From positions 1,145,676-1,209,675 of the forward strand of contig NZ_LELK01000004.1 of assembly GCF_001039475.1 (NCBI RefSeq): a stretch of 64,000 nucleotides of DNA. Reading direction: 5' to 3'. This DNA comes from Guptibacillus hwajinpoensis. GTDB taxonomy: Bacteria > Bacillota > Bacilli > Bacillales > Guptibacillaceae. The translations under genes and the position numbers were made by a program. Positions 35,821 to 44,525 of the stretch are shown here, piece by piece; the first letter of the stretch is position 1, and every line of letters starts with the position of its first letter. A model generated the notes under the pieces. The model was not told where the DNA came from and searched no databases. It was given only the letters and a program-made list of their open reading frames with translations.

Positions 35821-35894
35821 TTTGATTGATATTGATTGTTTTTGAATTAATTTGATCGGAAATGATTGACTTCTGAAAGTGCTTTCATTATACT
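35821..35894 (+). promoter_or_regulatory. fruRKA promoter with cre-like site and phased repeats
   Basis: Promoter TTGACT (35866-35871), 17-bp spacer, TATACT (35889-35894). The spacer holds TGAAAGTGCTTTCA (35874-35887), a 14-bp palindrome matching the cre consensus at 13 of 14 positions; CcpA bound there would block polymerase. Upstream, a (T/A)TGAT-like unit repeats at 35822, 35832, 35842, 35852 and 35862, exactly 10 bp apart. This is a plausible operator array for the DeoR-type FruR. Confidence 0.75.
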
Positions 35895-35917
35895 GTGATT
35901 AGAAAGTAGGTGATGAC

Positions 35918-36667
35918 TTGTTAAATGCAGAGCGTCAATTCATCATTTTACAAGTTTTGAAGGAACAAGAAACAGCGACTGTACATGACTTAAGTGAGGT
36001 TACAGGTGCTTCGATGTCGACAATACGTCGCGATCTTGTCCAACTAGAGAACGAGAATAAGCTTAAACGCGTTCATGGAGGTGCATCTCTTTTTCGCTCA
36101 AAGTGGACGGAGCCGTCACTCGGTGAGAAATCCAGTCAGAATCTGGATGAGAAAGCTAAGATTGCAGCTTATGCCGCTGAGTTAGTAAAAGATGGTGACT
36201 GTATTTTTCTTGATGCGGGAACAACGACACAAAAAATTGGCGAGTTCTTGCATGGTAAAGAGGTTATTGTCGTCACGAATGGGTATCAGGTTATTGAGAA
36301 TCTTATGGCAGAAGGAATTACAACTTATATCGTAGGTGGAAAGTTTAAAGCAAGAACTGGAGCTATGACAGGTTCAAAGGCGCTTGAAAGCATTGAAACT
36401 TATCGATTTGATAAATGTTTTATTGGAATAAATGGTATTCATGAAACGCTCGGGTACACAACAGCTGACCCAGATGAGGCAATTATCAAGAGAGCCGCGA
36501 TAAAGCTCTCACGAGAGCCGTACATTGTCGCGGATTACTCCAAAATAGGTGAATCAGCCTTCAGTAAAGTGGCGGACATAGAAGAATGCACAATTATAAC
36601 GAATGAACATCCTGATATTAACTACGATGCAATTAAACATACAACAGTAGAAGTGGTGAAGATATGA
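35918..36667 (+). CDS. fruR: Fructose operon regulator FruR (DeoR family)
   Basis: 249 residues. It has an N-terminal winged helix (SEVTGASMSTIRRDLVQLE) and a C-terminal sugar-phosphate-binding domain with the DeoR motifs DAGTTTQKIG and GINGIHETLGYT. It probably senses fructose 1-phosphate and controls its own operon. The start is TTG at 35918 after AGGTGATG. Its stop overlaps fruK by 4 bp. Confidence 0.92.
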   Translation: MLNAERQFIILQVLKEQETATVHDLSEVTGASMSTIRRDLVQLENENKLKRVHGGASLFRSKWTEPSLGEKSSQNLDEKAKIAAYAAELVKDGDCIFLDAGTTTQKIGEFLHGKEVIVVTNGYQVIENLMAEGITTYIVGGKFKARTGAMTGSKALESIETYRFDKCFIGINGIHETLGYTTADPDEAIIKRAAIKLSREPYIVADYSKIGESAFSKVADIEECTIITNEHPDINYDAIKHTTVEVVKI

Positions 36668-37593
36668 TATATACAATTACCTTAAATCCATCTGTAGATT
36701 ATATTGTCCAACTTGATAACCTCAAGACAGGGCTAGTTAATACGGTTGATCAAGAAACGAAAATTGCTGGCGGTAAGGGTGTAAACGTAACGCGAGTTCT
36801 TAAAAGGCTCGGTCATCAATCCACTGCTTTAGGTTTTGTGGGTGGGTTTACAGGTCAGTTTATCGAAAAGTCCCTTAATGATGAGGAATTATCTACCAAA
36901 TTTATTCACGTTGAAGGCGACACACGCATCAACATTAAACTCAAAAACAGTGAAGAAACTGAAATCAATGGATTATCCCCATCTATCTCGGAAGATTATG
37001 TGGATAAATTATTTGAGCAACTTTCTCAAACAGTCCCAGGTGATTTGGTCGTGATGGCAGGTAGCGTTCCTGCAAGCATTAATCAGTCAATCTATTCACG
37101 CATTCTTCATTCTTTACCAGATGGTGTACAAGCCATTGTAGACACGAAAGGAAAAGCGCTGGAAGAAACATTGAAAGCAAAACCATTTCTTGTTAAACCA
37201 AACCATCATGAGCTTGGCGATTTATTTGGAGTTACAGTGACAACAGTTGATGATGCTGTGAAGTATGGCAAGAAAGTTCAAGCAATGGGCGCAGAGAATG
37301 TGATTGTTTCTATGGCGGGAAATGGCGCAGTATTAATTACACAAGAAGATATTCTTTTTGGAAATGTCCCAGTTGGTCACGTTAAAAACTCGGTTGGAGC
37401 AGGTGACTCAGTGGTTGCTGGCTTTCTAAGTACTTATATAGAAACAGGAGACCTCAAGGAAGCATTCCAATCAGGTATTGCAGCAGGAAGTGCTAGCGCA
37501 TTTTCATCAGGATTTTGTACGGAAGAGGAAGTCCAGACATTACGAAAAAAAATTTCGGTTAAACCGTATGATAATGGGGGAGGTCAAAGATAA
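36664..37593 (+). CDS. fruK: 1-phosphofructokinase
   Basis: 309 residues, PfkB family. It phosphorylates fructose 1-phosphate to fructose 1,6-bisphosphate. The start TLNPSVDYIV, the GGKGVNVTRVLKRLG motif and the catalytic VGAGDSVVAGF motif are intact. It overlaps fruR by ATGA and fruA by one base, so the three genes form a tightly coupled operon. Confidence 0.96.
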   Translation: MIYTITLNPSVDYIVQLDNLKTGLVNTVDQETKIAGGKGVNVTRVLKRLGHQSTALGFVGGFTGQFIEKSLNDEELSTKFIHVEGDTRINIKLKNSEETEINGLSPSISEDYVDKLFEQLSQTVPGDLVVMAGSVPASINQSIYSRILHSLPDGVQAIVDTKGKALEETLKAKPFLVKPNHHELGDLFGVTVTTVDDAVKYGKKVQAMGAENVIVSMAGNGAVLITQEDILFGNVPVGHVKNSVGAGDSVVAGFLSTYIETGDLKEAFQSGIAAGSASAFSSGFCTEEEVQTLRKKISVKPYDNGGGQR

Positions 37594-39500
37594 TGAGAAT
37601 CACAGAATTATTAACTAAAAAGACAATGATTCTAGACCTTGAATCAAGTTCCAAAGATCAGGTTATTAATGAACTTTCTGCAAAACTAGATTCAGCTGGT
37701 CATTTACAAGACCTGCAAGCATTTAAAAAGGCCATACACGCGCGCGAGAACGAGAGTACAACAGGTATTGGTGAAGGTATAGCGATCCCGCATGCAAAGA
37801 CTGCTGCTGTAAAGGCACCGGCTATTGTATTTGGCCGCTCTGAAGTAGGGATAGACTATCAATCTCTTGATGGTCAACCTGCTCACTTGTTCTTTATGAT
37901 TGCAGCAACAGAAGGTGCAAACCAAACTCACCTTGAAGCTCTTTCAAGATTATCTTCTTTCTTGATGGATACAGAATTTCGCAAAGGACTTTTGAAAGCG
38001 CGATCAGAAGAGGAAGTTATTCAGGCGTTCGATCAAAAAGAAGAAGAAAATGAAGAGACAGAAGAAGAGGAAGAATCAAATCAACTATCTGGGAAAATTC
38101 TTGCTGTAACTGCCTGTCCTACAGGTATTGCTCATACTTATATGGCGGCAGATGCATTAAAAGCAAAAGCAGCTGAATTAGGATATGGCGTTAAAGTGGA
38201 AACCAATGGGTCAGGTGGAGTTAAGAATCGTCTTACTGATGAAGAGATACAGAGAGCGCCAGCCATAATTGTTGCAGCAGATACAAAAGTGGAAATGGAT
38301 CGCTTTAAAGGCAAAAAGGTGATCGAAGTACCTGTCGCAGAAGCGATTCGAAAACCAGCAGAGCTATTAAATCGAGCTACTAGCGGTGATGCGCCAATCT
38401 ACAATGCGACAGGTTCATATGAAGATCAAATTAGCGAGAAGAAAAACGAAAGAAAAGGCAAGCAGTCTCCTTTCTATAGACACTTAATGAATGGTGTTTC
38501 AAACATGCTTCCTCTCGTTGTTGGTGGTGGTATTTTAATCGCACTTTCCTTTATCTTTGGTATTAATGCCGCTGATCCTGATGATCCGAGTTATAACGCT
38601 TTTGCAGCAGCGCTTAGCACAATTGGCGGTGGAAATGCGTTTGCCCTAATGATTCCTGTCCTTGCTGGATTCATTGCAATGAGTATCGCTGATCGTCCTG
38701 GTCTTGCTCCTGGTCTTGTCGGTGGTCTAATGGCTTCAACGAATGGTGCTGGATTCCTAGGAGGGTTAATTGCCGGATTTCTAGCCGGTTATGCTGTTCT
38801 TCTTCTTAAAAAGCTGTTCTCAAATCTACCACAGTCACTTGAAGGATTAAAGCCAGTATTGCTCTATCCATTGTTTGGTATCTTTATTACTGGAATTGTT
38901 ATGATGTATGTTGTAATCGAACCTGTGGGTGCTCTTAATACTGGTCTTGAGAATTGGTTAAGTGGTATGGGCACAACGAACAAATTACTACTTGGTTTAA
39001 TTCTAGGTGGAATGATGGCAGTCGATATGGGTGGTCCAATTAATAAAGCAGCCTTTACGTTTGGGATTGCGATGATTGATGCTGGTAACCTTACTTATCA
39101 TGCCGCTATTATGGCAGGTGGTATGACGCCCCCACTTGGACTAGCACTTGCTACAACGCTATTTAAGAAGCGTTTCAACCAAACAGAAAAAGAAGCAGGG
39201 AAAGTTGCGTATGTGATGGGCGCATCATTCATAACAGAGGGAGCGATTCCATTTGCGGCAGCTGATCCTGGACGAGTGATCCCTTCCATCATTGTTGGAT
39301 CTTCACTTGCTGGTGCGCTAACGATGCTATTTAACATTGCACTACCAGCGCCACATGGTGGAGCGTTTGTCATGTGGTCAGTAAATAATATCTCACTTTC
39401 CCATATCCTTCTTTATATTCTTGCGATCGTAATCGGTACGATCGTTACAGCATTATTGGTAGGGATATTGAAGAAGTCGAAACCAGAAGTACAGGCATAA
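37593..39500 (+). CDS. fruA: PTS fructose transporter subunit IIABC
   Basis: 635 residues, a full EIIA-EIIB-EIIC fusion. EIIA is about residues 1-145 with the phosphorylated His in AIPHAKT. EIIB is about 165-265 with the Cys in VTACPTGIAHTYMAADAL. EIIC is about 290-630, with multiple membrane helices and GGPINKAAFTFG. An acidic Glu-rich linker joins EIIA to EIIB. Imports fructose as fructose 1-phosphate, the substrate of FruK. Terminator at 39508-39535. Confidence 0.97.
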   Translation: MRITELLTKKTMILDLESSSKDQVINELSAKLDSAGHLQDLQAFKKAIHARENESTTGIGEGIAIPHAKTAAVKAPAIVFGRSEVGIDYQSLDGQPAHLFFMIAATEGANQTHLEALSRLSSFLMDTEFRKGLLKARSEEEVIQAFDQKEEENEETEEEEESNQLSGKILAVTACPTGIAHTYMAADALKAKAAELGYGVKVETNGSGGVKNRLTDEEIQRAPAIIVAADTKVEMDRFKGKKVIEVPVAEAIRKPAELLNRATSGDAPIYNATGSYEDQISEKKNERKGKQSPFYRHLMNGVSNMLPLVVGGGILIALSFIFGINAADPDDPSYNAFAAALSTIGGGNAFALMIPVLAGFIAMSIADRPGLAPGLVGGLMASTNGAGFLGGLIAGFLAGYAVLLLKKLFSNLPQSLEGLKPVLLYPLFGIFITGIVMMYVVIEPVGALNTGLENWLSGMGTTNKLLLGLILGGMMAVDMGGPINKAAFTFGIAMIDAGNLTYHAAIMAGGMTPPLGLALATTLFKKRFNQTEKEAGKVAYVMGASFITEGAIPFAAADPGRVIPSIIVGSSLAGALTMLFNIALPAPHGGAFVMWSVNNISLSHILLYILAIVIGTIVTALLVGILKKSKPEVQA

Positions 39501-39507
39501 AAGTATG

Positions 39508-39535
39508 AAAAGGTCCCAACAAGGGGCCTTTTTAT
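39508..39535 (+). terminator. fruRKA terminator
   Basis: AAAAGG(T)CCC, AACAA, GGGGCCTTTTT. Confidence 0.75.
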
Positions 39536-39544
39536 TTTATTTCT

Positions 39545-39690
39545 AGTCTATGCTAGCTCATATTGTTGCTTTTGAAACAATTATTGAATAAAAAACCATA
39601 TTTTGCTGATTGGAGAGGAAGGCTGCTCACCGCCCGCCCCGCGGAAAGCGAACCTATACAGTAAAAGCAACAAAGTCTACGAAAAGAGCT
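39545..39690 (-). repeat. MITE-like repeat, copy 3 (internally deleted)
   Basis: Reverse orientation. ATTGTTGCTTTTGAAACAAT and TTATTGAATAAAAAACCA match the right flank of the full copy. A short core remnant (CTCACCGCCCGCCCCGCGGA) remains. The other end, GCAACAAAGTCTACGAAAAG(AGC), is the terminal repeat at 39667-39689. About half of the core is missing. Confidence 0.75.
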
Positions 39691-39819
39691 TTCTAAAAAG
39701 ATGAAGAAGTGCTATATTACCATAATGTGTAAAAAGTCCAGTCGGGATGAGAGAGTGTGAGAAGGCGTGAGACACGATATATGCCCATCTCGTAAATACA
39801 GTTTATGCTGAGATACAAA

Positions 39820-39833
39820 TGTTAGCGTTTTCA
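39820..39833 (+). promoter_or_regulatory. Candidate cre site upstream of proC
   Basis: TGTTAGCGTTTTCA matches the cre consensus TGNAANCGNWWNCA at 13 of 14 positions. It lies about 115 bp before proC in an otherwise featureless gap (39691-39947), where no T-box or riboswitch is recognised. Confidence 0.35.
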
Positions 39834-39947
39834 CTTACTATCTTACGAGTATGCTCATTTATTACTGTATTAAGGTTGAAGCGTTCTGAAAGCAGTGTTA
39901 GTATAAATGACCGTAGATGATTTTTCGGAAATCCAAAGGAGGCAATC

Positions 39948-40790
39948 ATGCTAGAAAATAAAACCGTAACGTTTATCGGAGCGGGTTCAATGGCAGAAGC
40001 AATGGCAGCAGGAATGATTGAGTCAGGTACTATTGAACCTGAACGTATTATTATGACAAACAGAAGTAATGAACAACGTCGTCAGGAACTTATGGAGAAC
40101 CATGGCGTATTGGCGACTCAGAGTATAGAATTCGCAGTTCGTGAAGCTGACGTTGTTATCCTGGCTATGAAGCCAAAAGATGTTGAACGTGCGCTAGAAG
40201 GAATTGAAGATTTCATTACAAATGAACAACTTCTACTTTCCGTTCTTGCTGGAGTACCTTCATCATTTATTGAAGAAAAACTGGAAGGTGAACAGCCAGT
40301 TATTCGCGTTATGCCGAACACATCAAGTATGATTGGGAAATCAATTTCTGCTCTTGCAGCAGGAGAACATGTATCTGATGAGCAGGTAACAATTGCCCGC
40401 GCACTTATTCGTTCAATCGGTGAAACAGTTGTGATTGAAGAAGAACAAATGGACGTATTTACAGGTGTTGCAGGAAGCGGACCAGCTTATATTTATCATG
40501 TAATTGAGAGCCTCGAAAAAGCAGCAGTCGAGGGAGGCATTGAAACCGAAACCGCTCGTAAAATGGCTGTCCAAACTGTACTTGGTGCAGGAATGATGGC
40601 AGAGCAATCGGAAGATTCTCCTTCAGCTCTTAGGAAGAAAGTGACTTCTCCAAATGGTACAACTCAAGCAGGACTTGAAGCATTGTATGAGAACGGTGGC
40701 GGAGAAGCGATTGAAGCTGCAGTCGAAAATGCGGCTACTCGTTCAAAAGAAATTAGTAATCAATTTAATAAAAAACCAGTTACACAGTAA
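39948..40790 (+). CDS. proC: Pyrroline-5-carboxylate reductase
   Basis: 280 residues. Last step of proline synthesis, NAD(P)H-dependent. The Rossmann start TFIGAGSMAEAMAAGMI and the C-terminal signature VTSPNGTTQAGLEAL are intact. B. subtilis has several such enzymes (ProI, ProG, ProH); which one this matches is not clear. AAAGGAGG precedes the ATG. Confidence 0.94.
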   Translation: MLENKTVTFIGAGSMAEAMAAGMIESGTIEPERIIMTNRSNEQRRQELMENHGVLATQSIEFAVREADVVILAMKPKDVERALEGIEDFITNEQLLLSVLAGVPSSFIEEKLEGEQPVIRVMPNTSSMIGKSISALAAGEHVSDEQVTIARALIRSIGETVVIEEEQMDVFTGVAGSGPAYIYHVIESLEKAAVEGGIETETARKMAVQTVLGAGMMAEQSEDSPSALRKKVTSPNGTTQAGLEALYENGGGEAIEAAVENAATRSKEISNQFNKKPVTQ

Positions 40791-40819
40791 GAACCGGTAA
40801 AAACCGGTTCTTTTTTTTT
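40791..40819 (+). terminator. proC terminator
   Basis: GAACCGG, TAAAAA, CCGGTTC, T9. Confidence 0.9.
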
Positions 40820-40989
40820 CGATAAGATAGTTAGAGATCCTAATATGAGGGGTACAATCAGTAGTGAGCTGGATGATCTGTCCGGGTTTTCCTCGTATTG
40901 GATGTTCTTTTCTTCAAAATGTTAGTAGAATAATAGAGGGAATATGATATGATAAGAATTGGATAATTTGTTTGTTAGAGGAGGAAAAA

Positions 40990-41526
40990 ATGATGAAAAA
41001 AGGAATTTTTGCTCTTATTGCTGCATTTTTAGTCGCATTTCCTTTTGCGGGTACAGCAGCGAATGCTGAAGCGCAGGTTAGCGATGAAGTTAAAAAAGGT
41101 GTTACGGGTTACCTGGAAGAGGAACACTATGATTATGATAAAGGTTCTCTCAAAATTCAGGAGGCTGAAACTCTCAAGGTTGATAGTTCAGCAGATAAAG
41201 AATTCAGCCAGGTTACTATGATGGTAGTAGACTTTGGTACAGTACGTGACAACATTTTCTTTGAAGATCATACTCAGGTCCTTTTCTATGACACAGATGC
41301 AAATGCTATTATTCCTGATACGCAAGTTTTAGATTTGGAGAAAGCAAAAGAGTTTAAAGATAGCCATGAAAGTGGTCAGCATCTTAATATGGGCGTCATT
41401 CTATTTCTAAGTGCAATTATGTTTGTAGTTCCATTCTTTATTGGTTACATGTGGTCAAAAAACAAATATTCTACACTAAGCTTTAAATTGAAAAACAATG
41501 TATATGAAACAAATTCTACGTTCTAA
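40990..41526 (+). CDS. Secreted/membrane-anchored protein, unknown
   Basis: 178 residues from ATGATG at 40990, with GAGGAGG upstream. A signal peptide (KKGIFALIAAFLVAFPFAGT) with an AxA-type site around ANAEA comes first. A polar extracytoplasmic domain of about 100 residues follows, then one C-terminal membrane helix (MGVILFLSAIMFVVPFFIGY) and a short basic tail. It is thus a type I membrane protein. I recognise no family. It has its own terminator, shared with ytzB. Confidence 0.75.
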   Translation: MMKKGIFALIAAFLVAFPFAGTAANAEAQVSDEVKKGVTGYLEEEHYDYDKGSLKIQEAETLKVDSSADKEFSQVTMMVVDFGTVRDNIFFEDHTQVLFYDTDANAIIPDTQVLDLEKAKEFKDSHESGQHLNMGVILFLSAIMFVVPFFIGYMWSKNKYSTLSFKLKNNVYETNSTF

Positions 41527-41539
41527 ATGTAGAATGAAT

Positions 41540-41579
41540 TAAAATCCCCCTTCGATTTGGATCGAAGAGGGATTTTTTA
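41540..41579. terminator. Bidirectional terminator
   Basis: AAAATCCCCCTTCGAT, TTGG, ATCGAAGAGGGATTTTTT between convergent genes. Confidence 0.85.
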
Positions 41580-41891
41580 TTGAGATTGCAAGTCAACGAG
41601 TGTTCCTGTTTCTGCATCAACCATGAAATCAAGCTGTAGAAGCTGTCCATCTTTCTCACAAGTGAGACCGCCAGAATAGACGGTAAATGGGAGATTGTAT
41701 TTCTGTACTGAATCTGTTTTCATATGAATCCATGAGCCTTTAATTGTATACACAGGCTTTACAGCACCTTTTACAGCTTTTAGTGCTTTCTCGGGTGATA
41801 GATACGTTTGTCTTGAAGCGATTGAAGCCGCTGAAATAGCTGCAGCACTGGCGCCTATAAGCGCACCTACTAAAACATCTCTCGTTCTCAT
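41577..41891 (-). CDS. ytzB: PepSY-domain protein YtzB
   Basis: 104 residues. An N-terminal hydrophobic segment (VLVGALIGASAAAISAASI) is likely an anchor, and a PepSY-like domain follows (SPEKALKAVKGA ... VDAETGTLVDLQ). PepSY domains are thought to modulate peptidases or act in the envelope. It is divergent from ytoP, as in B. subtilis. Confidence 0.85.
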   Translation of the reverse strand: MRTRDVLVGALIGASAAAISAASIASRQTYLSPEKALKAVKGAVKPVYTIKGSWIHMKTDSVQKYNLPFTVYSGGLTCEKDGQLLQLDFMVDAETGTLVDLQSQ

Positions 41892-42059
41892 TCTCCTGAA
41901 GTCTCCCTTCTAAAACTAACCTATTTCGTTTCCTTCTTCAGTATATCGGAAGTTCTGGTTCCAACCAAATGTTTATGCTGAAAATTCATCACACTAGCAA
42001 CACTTATTCAGATTCGATACAATAGAAAGGGAAAACAGGAATGATGAAAGGGGATACAT

Positions 42060-43127
42060 ATGAAAGAAGAGACGCTATCACTATTTAAAACGCTAACAGA
42101 ATTACAGGGAGCACCAGGATTCGAACATGATGTGAGAAAGTTTGTGAAGGGTGAAATTAGTAAATATAGTGATGAAATCATTCAGGATAACCTTGGAAGT
42201 GTTTTTGGAGTAAAACGAAATTCGGGCCCAAGAATTATGGTCGCAGGACATATGGACGAAGTAGGCTTTATGGTTACTTCAATTACTGAAAATGGCATGT
42301 TACGTTTTCAGCCACTTGGTGGATGGTGGAGTCAAGTGCTTCTTGCACAGCGCGTCGAAGTTATGACGAAGAATGGACCGATTCCAGGTGTCATTGGGTC
42401 GATCCCTCCACACTTGCTTGATGATGCAACACGTAATAAACCAATGGCGATTAAAAACATGCTTATTGATATTGGTGCAGATAACAAAGAAGATGCAGAG
42501 CGAATTGGTGTTAAGCCGGGACAACAAATTGTTCCAACGTGTCCATTTACGCCAATGGCTAACAATAAGAAGATCATGGCGAAGGCTTGGGATAACCGCT
42601 ACGGAGTCGGACTTGCGATCGAACTTCTTAAGGAACTTCAAAATGAAGAACTTCCAAATGAATTGTATTCTGGAGCAACCGTCCAAGAAGAAGTTGGTTT
42701 AAGAGGTGCGCAAACGGCGGCGAACATGATTAATCCAGATCTTTTCTATGCCCTTGATGCAAGTCCAGCAAATGATATGACCGGCGATAAAAATGAATTT
42801 GGACAGCTTGGAAAAGGAGCGTTATTAAGAATTTATGACCGCTCAATGGTAACGCATCAAGGATTAAGAGATTTTGTCCTTGATACTGCTGAAAGCAATG
42901 AAATCCCTTATCAATACTTTATTTCACAAGGTGGAACGGATGCAGGACGCGTTCATTTATCAAATAATGGCGTACCTTCAGCTGTTGTTGGGATTTGTTC
43001 AAGATACATTCATACGTCATCTTCTATTATTCATGTTGATGATTATGCTGCAGCAAAAGAATTGCTTATCAAGCTCGTTAAATCAACTGATCAAACGGCA
43101 GTCGATAGCATTCGTTCGAACGTGTAA
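42060..43127 (+). CDS. ytoP: M42-family aminopeptidase YtoP
   Basis: 355 residues, glutamyl aminopeptidase/cellulase-M type, a cytosolic TET-like metallopeptidase. Metal and catalytic motifs are visible: [28 protein letters not shown] (catalytic Glu-Glu), ALDASPAND and the late [19 protein letters not shown] precedes the ATG. A complete MITE-like repeat follows. Confidence 0.94.
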   Translation: MKEETLSLFKTLTELQGAPGFEHDVRKFVKGEISKYSDEIIQDNLGSVFGVKRNSGPRIMVAGHMDEVGFMVTSITENGMLRFQPLGGWWSQVLLAQRVEVMTKNGPIPGVIGSIPPHLLDDATRNKPMAIKNMLIDIGADNKEDAERIGVKPGQQIVPTCPFTPMANNKKIMAKAWDNRYGVGLAIELLKELQNEELPNELYSGATVQEEVGLRGAQTAANMINPDLFYALDASPANDMTGDKNEFGQLGKGALLRIYDRSMVTHQGLRDFVLDTAESNEIPYQYFISQGGTDAGRVHLSNNGVPSAVVGICSRYIHTSSSIIHVDDYAAAKELLIKLVKSTDQTAVDSIRSNV

Positions 43128-43180
43128 GTGAAAGGGGCCTTAGCGGCTCCTTTTGTTTGTGGAAATGGATTATATTATAA

Positions 43181-43405
43181 GGCTCTTTTCGTAGACATTG
43201 TTGCAATAAGAGTGGGTTAATTTCCGCTCCAGGATGCTCGCTTTCCGCGGGGCGGGCGGTGAGCCTCCTCGTCGCTTACGCTCCTGTGGGGTCTCACCTG
43301 TCCCGCTAATCCCGCAGGAGTCGAGCATCCTTCCGCTACAATTAGCGAAGTGTGGTTTTTTATTCAATGATTGATTCAAAAGCAACAATCTTTTAGAAAA
43401 GAACC
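43181..43405 (+). repeat. MITE-like repeat, copy 4 (full length, 225 bp)
   Basis: Terminal inverted repeats of 24 bp: the left begins GGCTCTTTTCGTAGACATTG (43181-43204), the right GCAACAATCTTTTAGAAAAG (43382-43405, ending GAACC). Inside, a GC-rich palindromic core (43229-43337) runs CCGCTCCAGGATGCTCGCTT ... GTCGAGCATCCTTCCGC. There is no ORF or transposase. No clear target-site duplication was seen. This copy defines the family found also at 15530, 33955, 39545 and 57408. Confidence 0.85.
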
Positions 43406-43447
43406 TATTAAAAGAATTGAATGTCAATCTAGGGAGGTTCGTTTTAA

Positions 43448-43948
43448 GTGCAAATTGCAGTAGGATCGACTAATCCAGTGAAAGTGAATGCTGTAATCGC
43501 CTGTTTTGGTGAAGCGGTAGAAGGTATCTCCGTTCCATCTGGAGTGCGAGATCAACCCTGGGGTGATGAAGAAACAATAGTTGGTGCAAAACAACGAGCG
43601 AAGGCAGCGATGGAACAAGCAAAAGCTACTATCGGAATAGGGCTTGAAGGTGGAGTACAGTTAATTGATGACCGCCTTTATTTATGCAATTGGGGTGTGC
43701 TTGTTGATGAAGGTGGGATGGAGATTGTTGCTGGTGGAGCAAGATTGCCACTTCCAGAGGAGATTAAAGTAAAAATGGTTAAAGGTGAGGAATTAGGTCC
43801 AGTTATTTCAGCGTTTGCTAAAAGATCCGAAGTAAACAAAAAAGAAGGCGCAATCGGTATCTTTACCAACGGCGCCATAACGAGGACGAACATGTATAAA
43901 CAAATCGTAGAAGTTCTGCTCGGTCAATATCACTTCTATACTCGTTAG
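43448..43948 (+). CDS. DUF84/YjjX-type inosine/xanthosine triphosphatase
   Basis: 166 residues. The start VGSTNPVKVNAVIACFG and the acidic, metal-binding GIGLEGGVQ segment match the DUF84/YjjX family, which hydrolyses non-canonical purine triphosphates (ITP/XTP). The start is GTG at 43448 after GGGAGG. It overlaps the end of the convergent ytoQ by 4 bp. Confidence 0.85.
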   Translation: MQIAVGSTNPVKVNAVIACFGEAVEGISVPSGVRDQPWGDEETIVGAKQRAKAAMEQAKATIGIGLEGGVQLIDDRLYLCNWGVLVDEGGMEIVAGGARLPLPEEIKVKMVKGEELGPVISAFAKRSEVNKKEGAIGIFTNGAITRTNMYKQIVEVLLGQYHFYTR

Positions 43949-44391
43949 TTTGTTTCGAAAATATAAGACAATGCTTTAAGCGCTTGCTCCTCAGTCTCTA
44001 CTACAACTTGTGCTTTGTTTGCAATCTCTTTCAATGGATGATGCAGTGATTCAGGACGAATAAGAATCAGTGGCTTTTGAAGAGCAATTGCGGTGCCAGC
44101 ATCCATCGCGCTGTTCCATTGTTTATAATTCTCCCCAAACAAAGCAATCACAACATCCGATTTATTAAGGAGTACTTGTGTTCTAAGGTTATTTATTTCA
44201 GAAGCCGCTTCATCTTTAAAGATCGCACTCGGCTGTTCACCTTTAATTTCTTGGCCAATGTTATCAGAGCGATCGTGATTTTCCATTGGACCTACGAAAT
44301 GAATAGGAAGTTCCATTTGTTTAGCTTTGTTCTTTAATTCACTGCGCCAGTTATCGTGAATTTGTCCAGCAAGATAAACAGTTAATTCCAT
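43945..44391 (-). CDS. ytoQ: YtoQ family protein
   Basis: 148 residues, the exact size of B. subtilis YtoQ. It resembles nucleoside 2-deoxyribosyltransferase-like folds: VYLAGQIHDNWR at the start, a central SDVVIALFGE and MDAGTAIALQKPLILIRPES. Its function is unproven. GGAGGCG precedes the ATG. Confidence 0.88.
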   Translation of the reverse strand: MELTVYLAGQIHDNWRSELKNKAKQMELPIHFVGPMENHDRSDNIGQEIKGEQPSAIFKDEAASEINNLRTQVLLNKSDVVIALFGENYKQWNSAMDAGTAIALQKPLILIRPESLHHPLKEIANKAQVVVETEEQALKALSYIFETN

Positions 44392-44525
44392 TGGTAACGC
44401 CTCCTTAAATTTGGTAACGAAACGATTGTATCATGGTGTTTCAGTATATTCCCAGTAAAGTGAATGCCGTATTGTGCTAATAATGAAGAGTATACTATTC
44501 GTAGTTATGTTGGAAGGAGAGTAAG

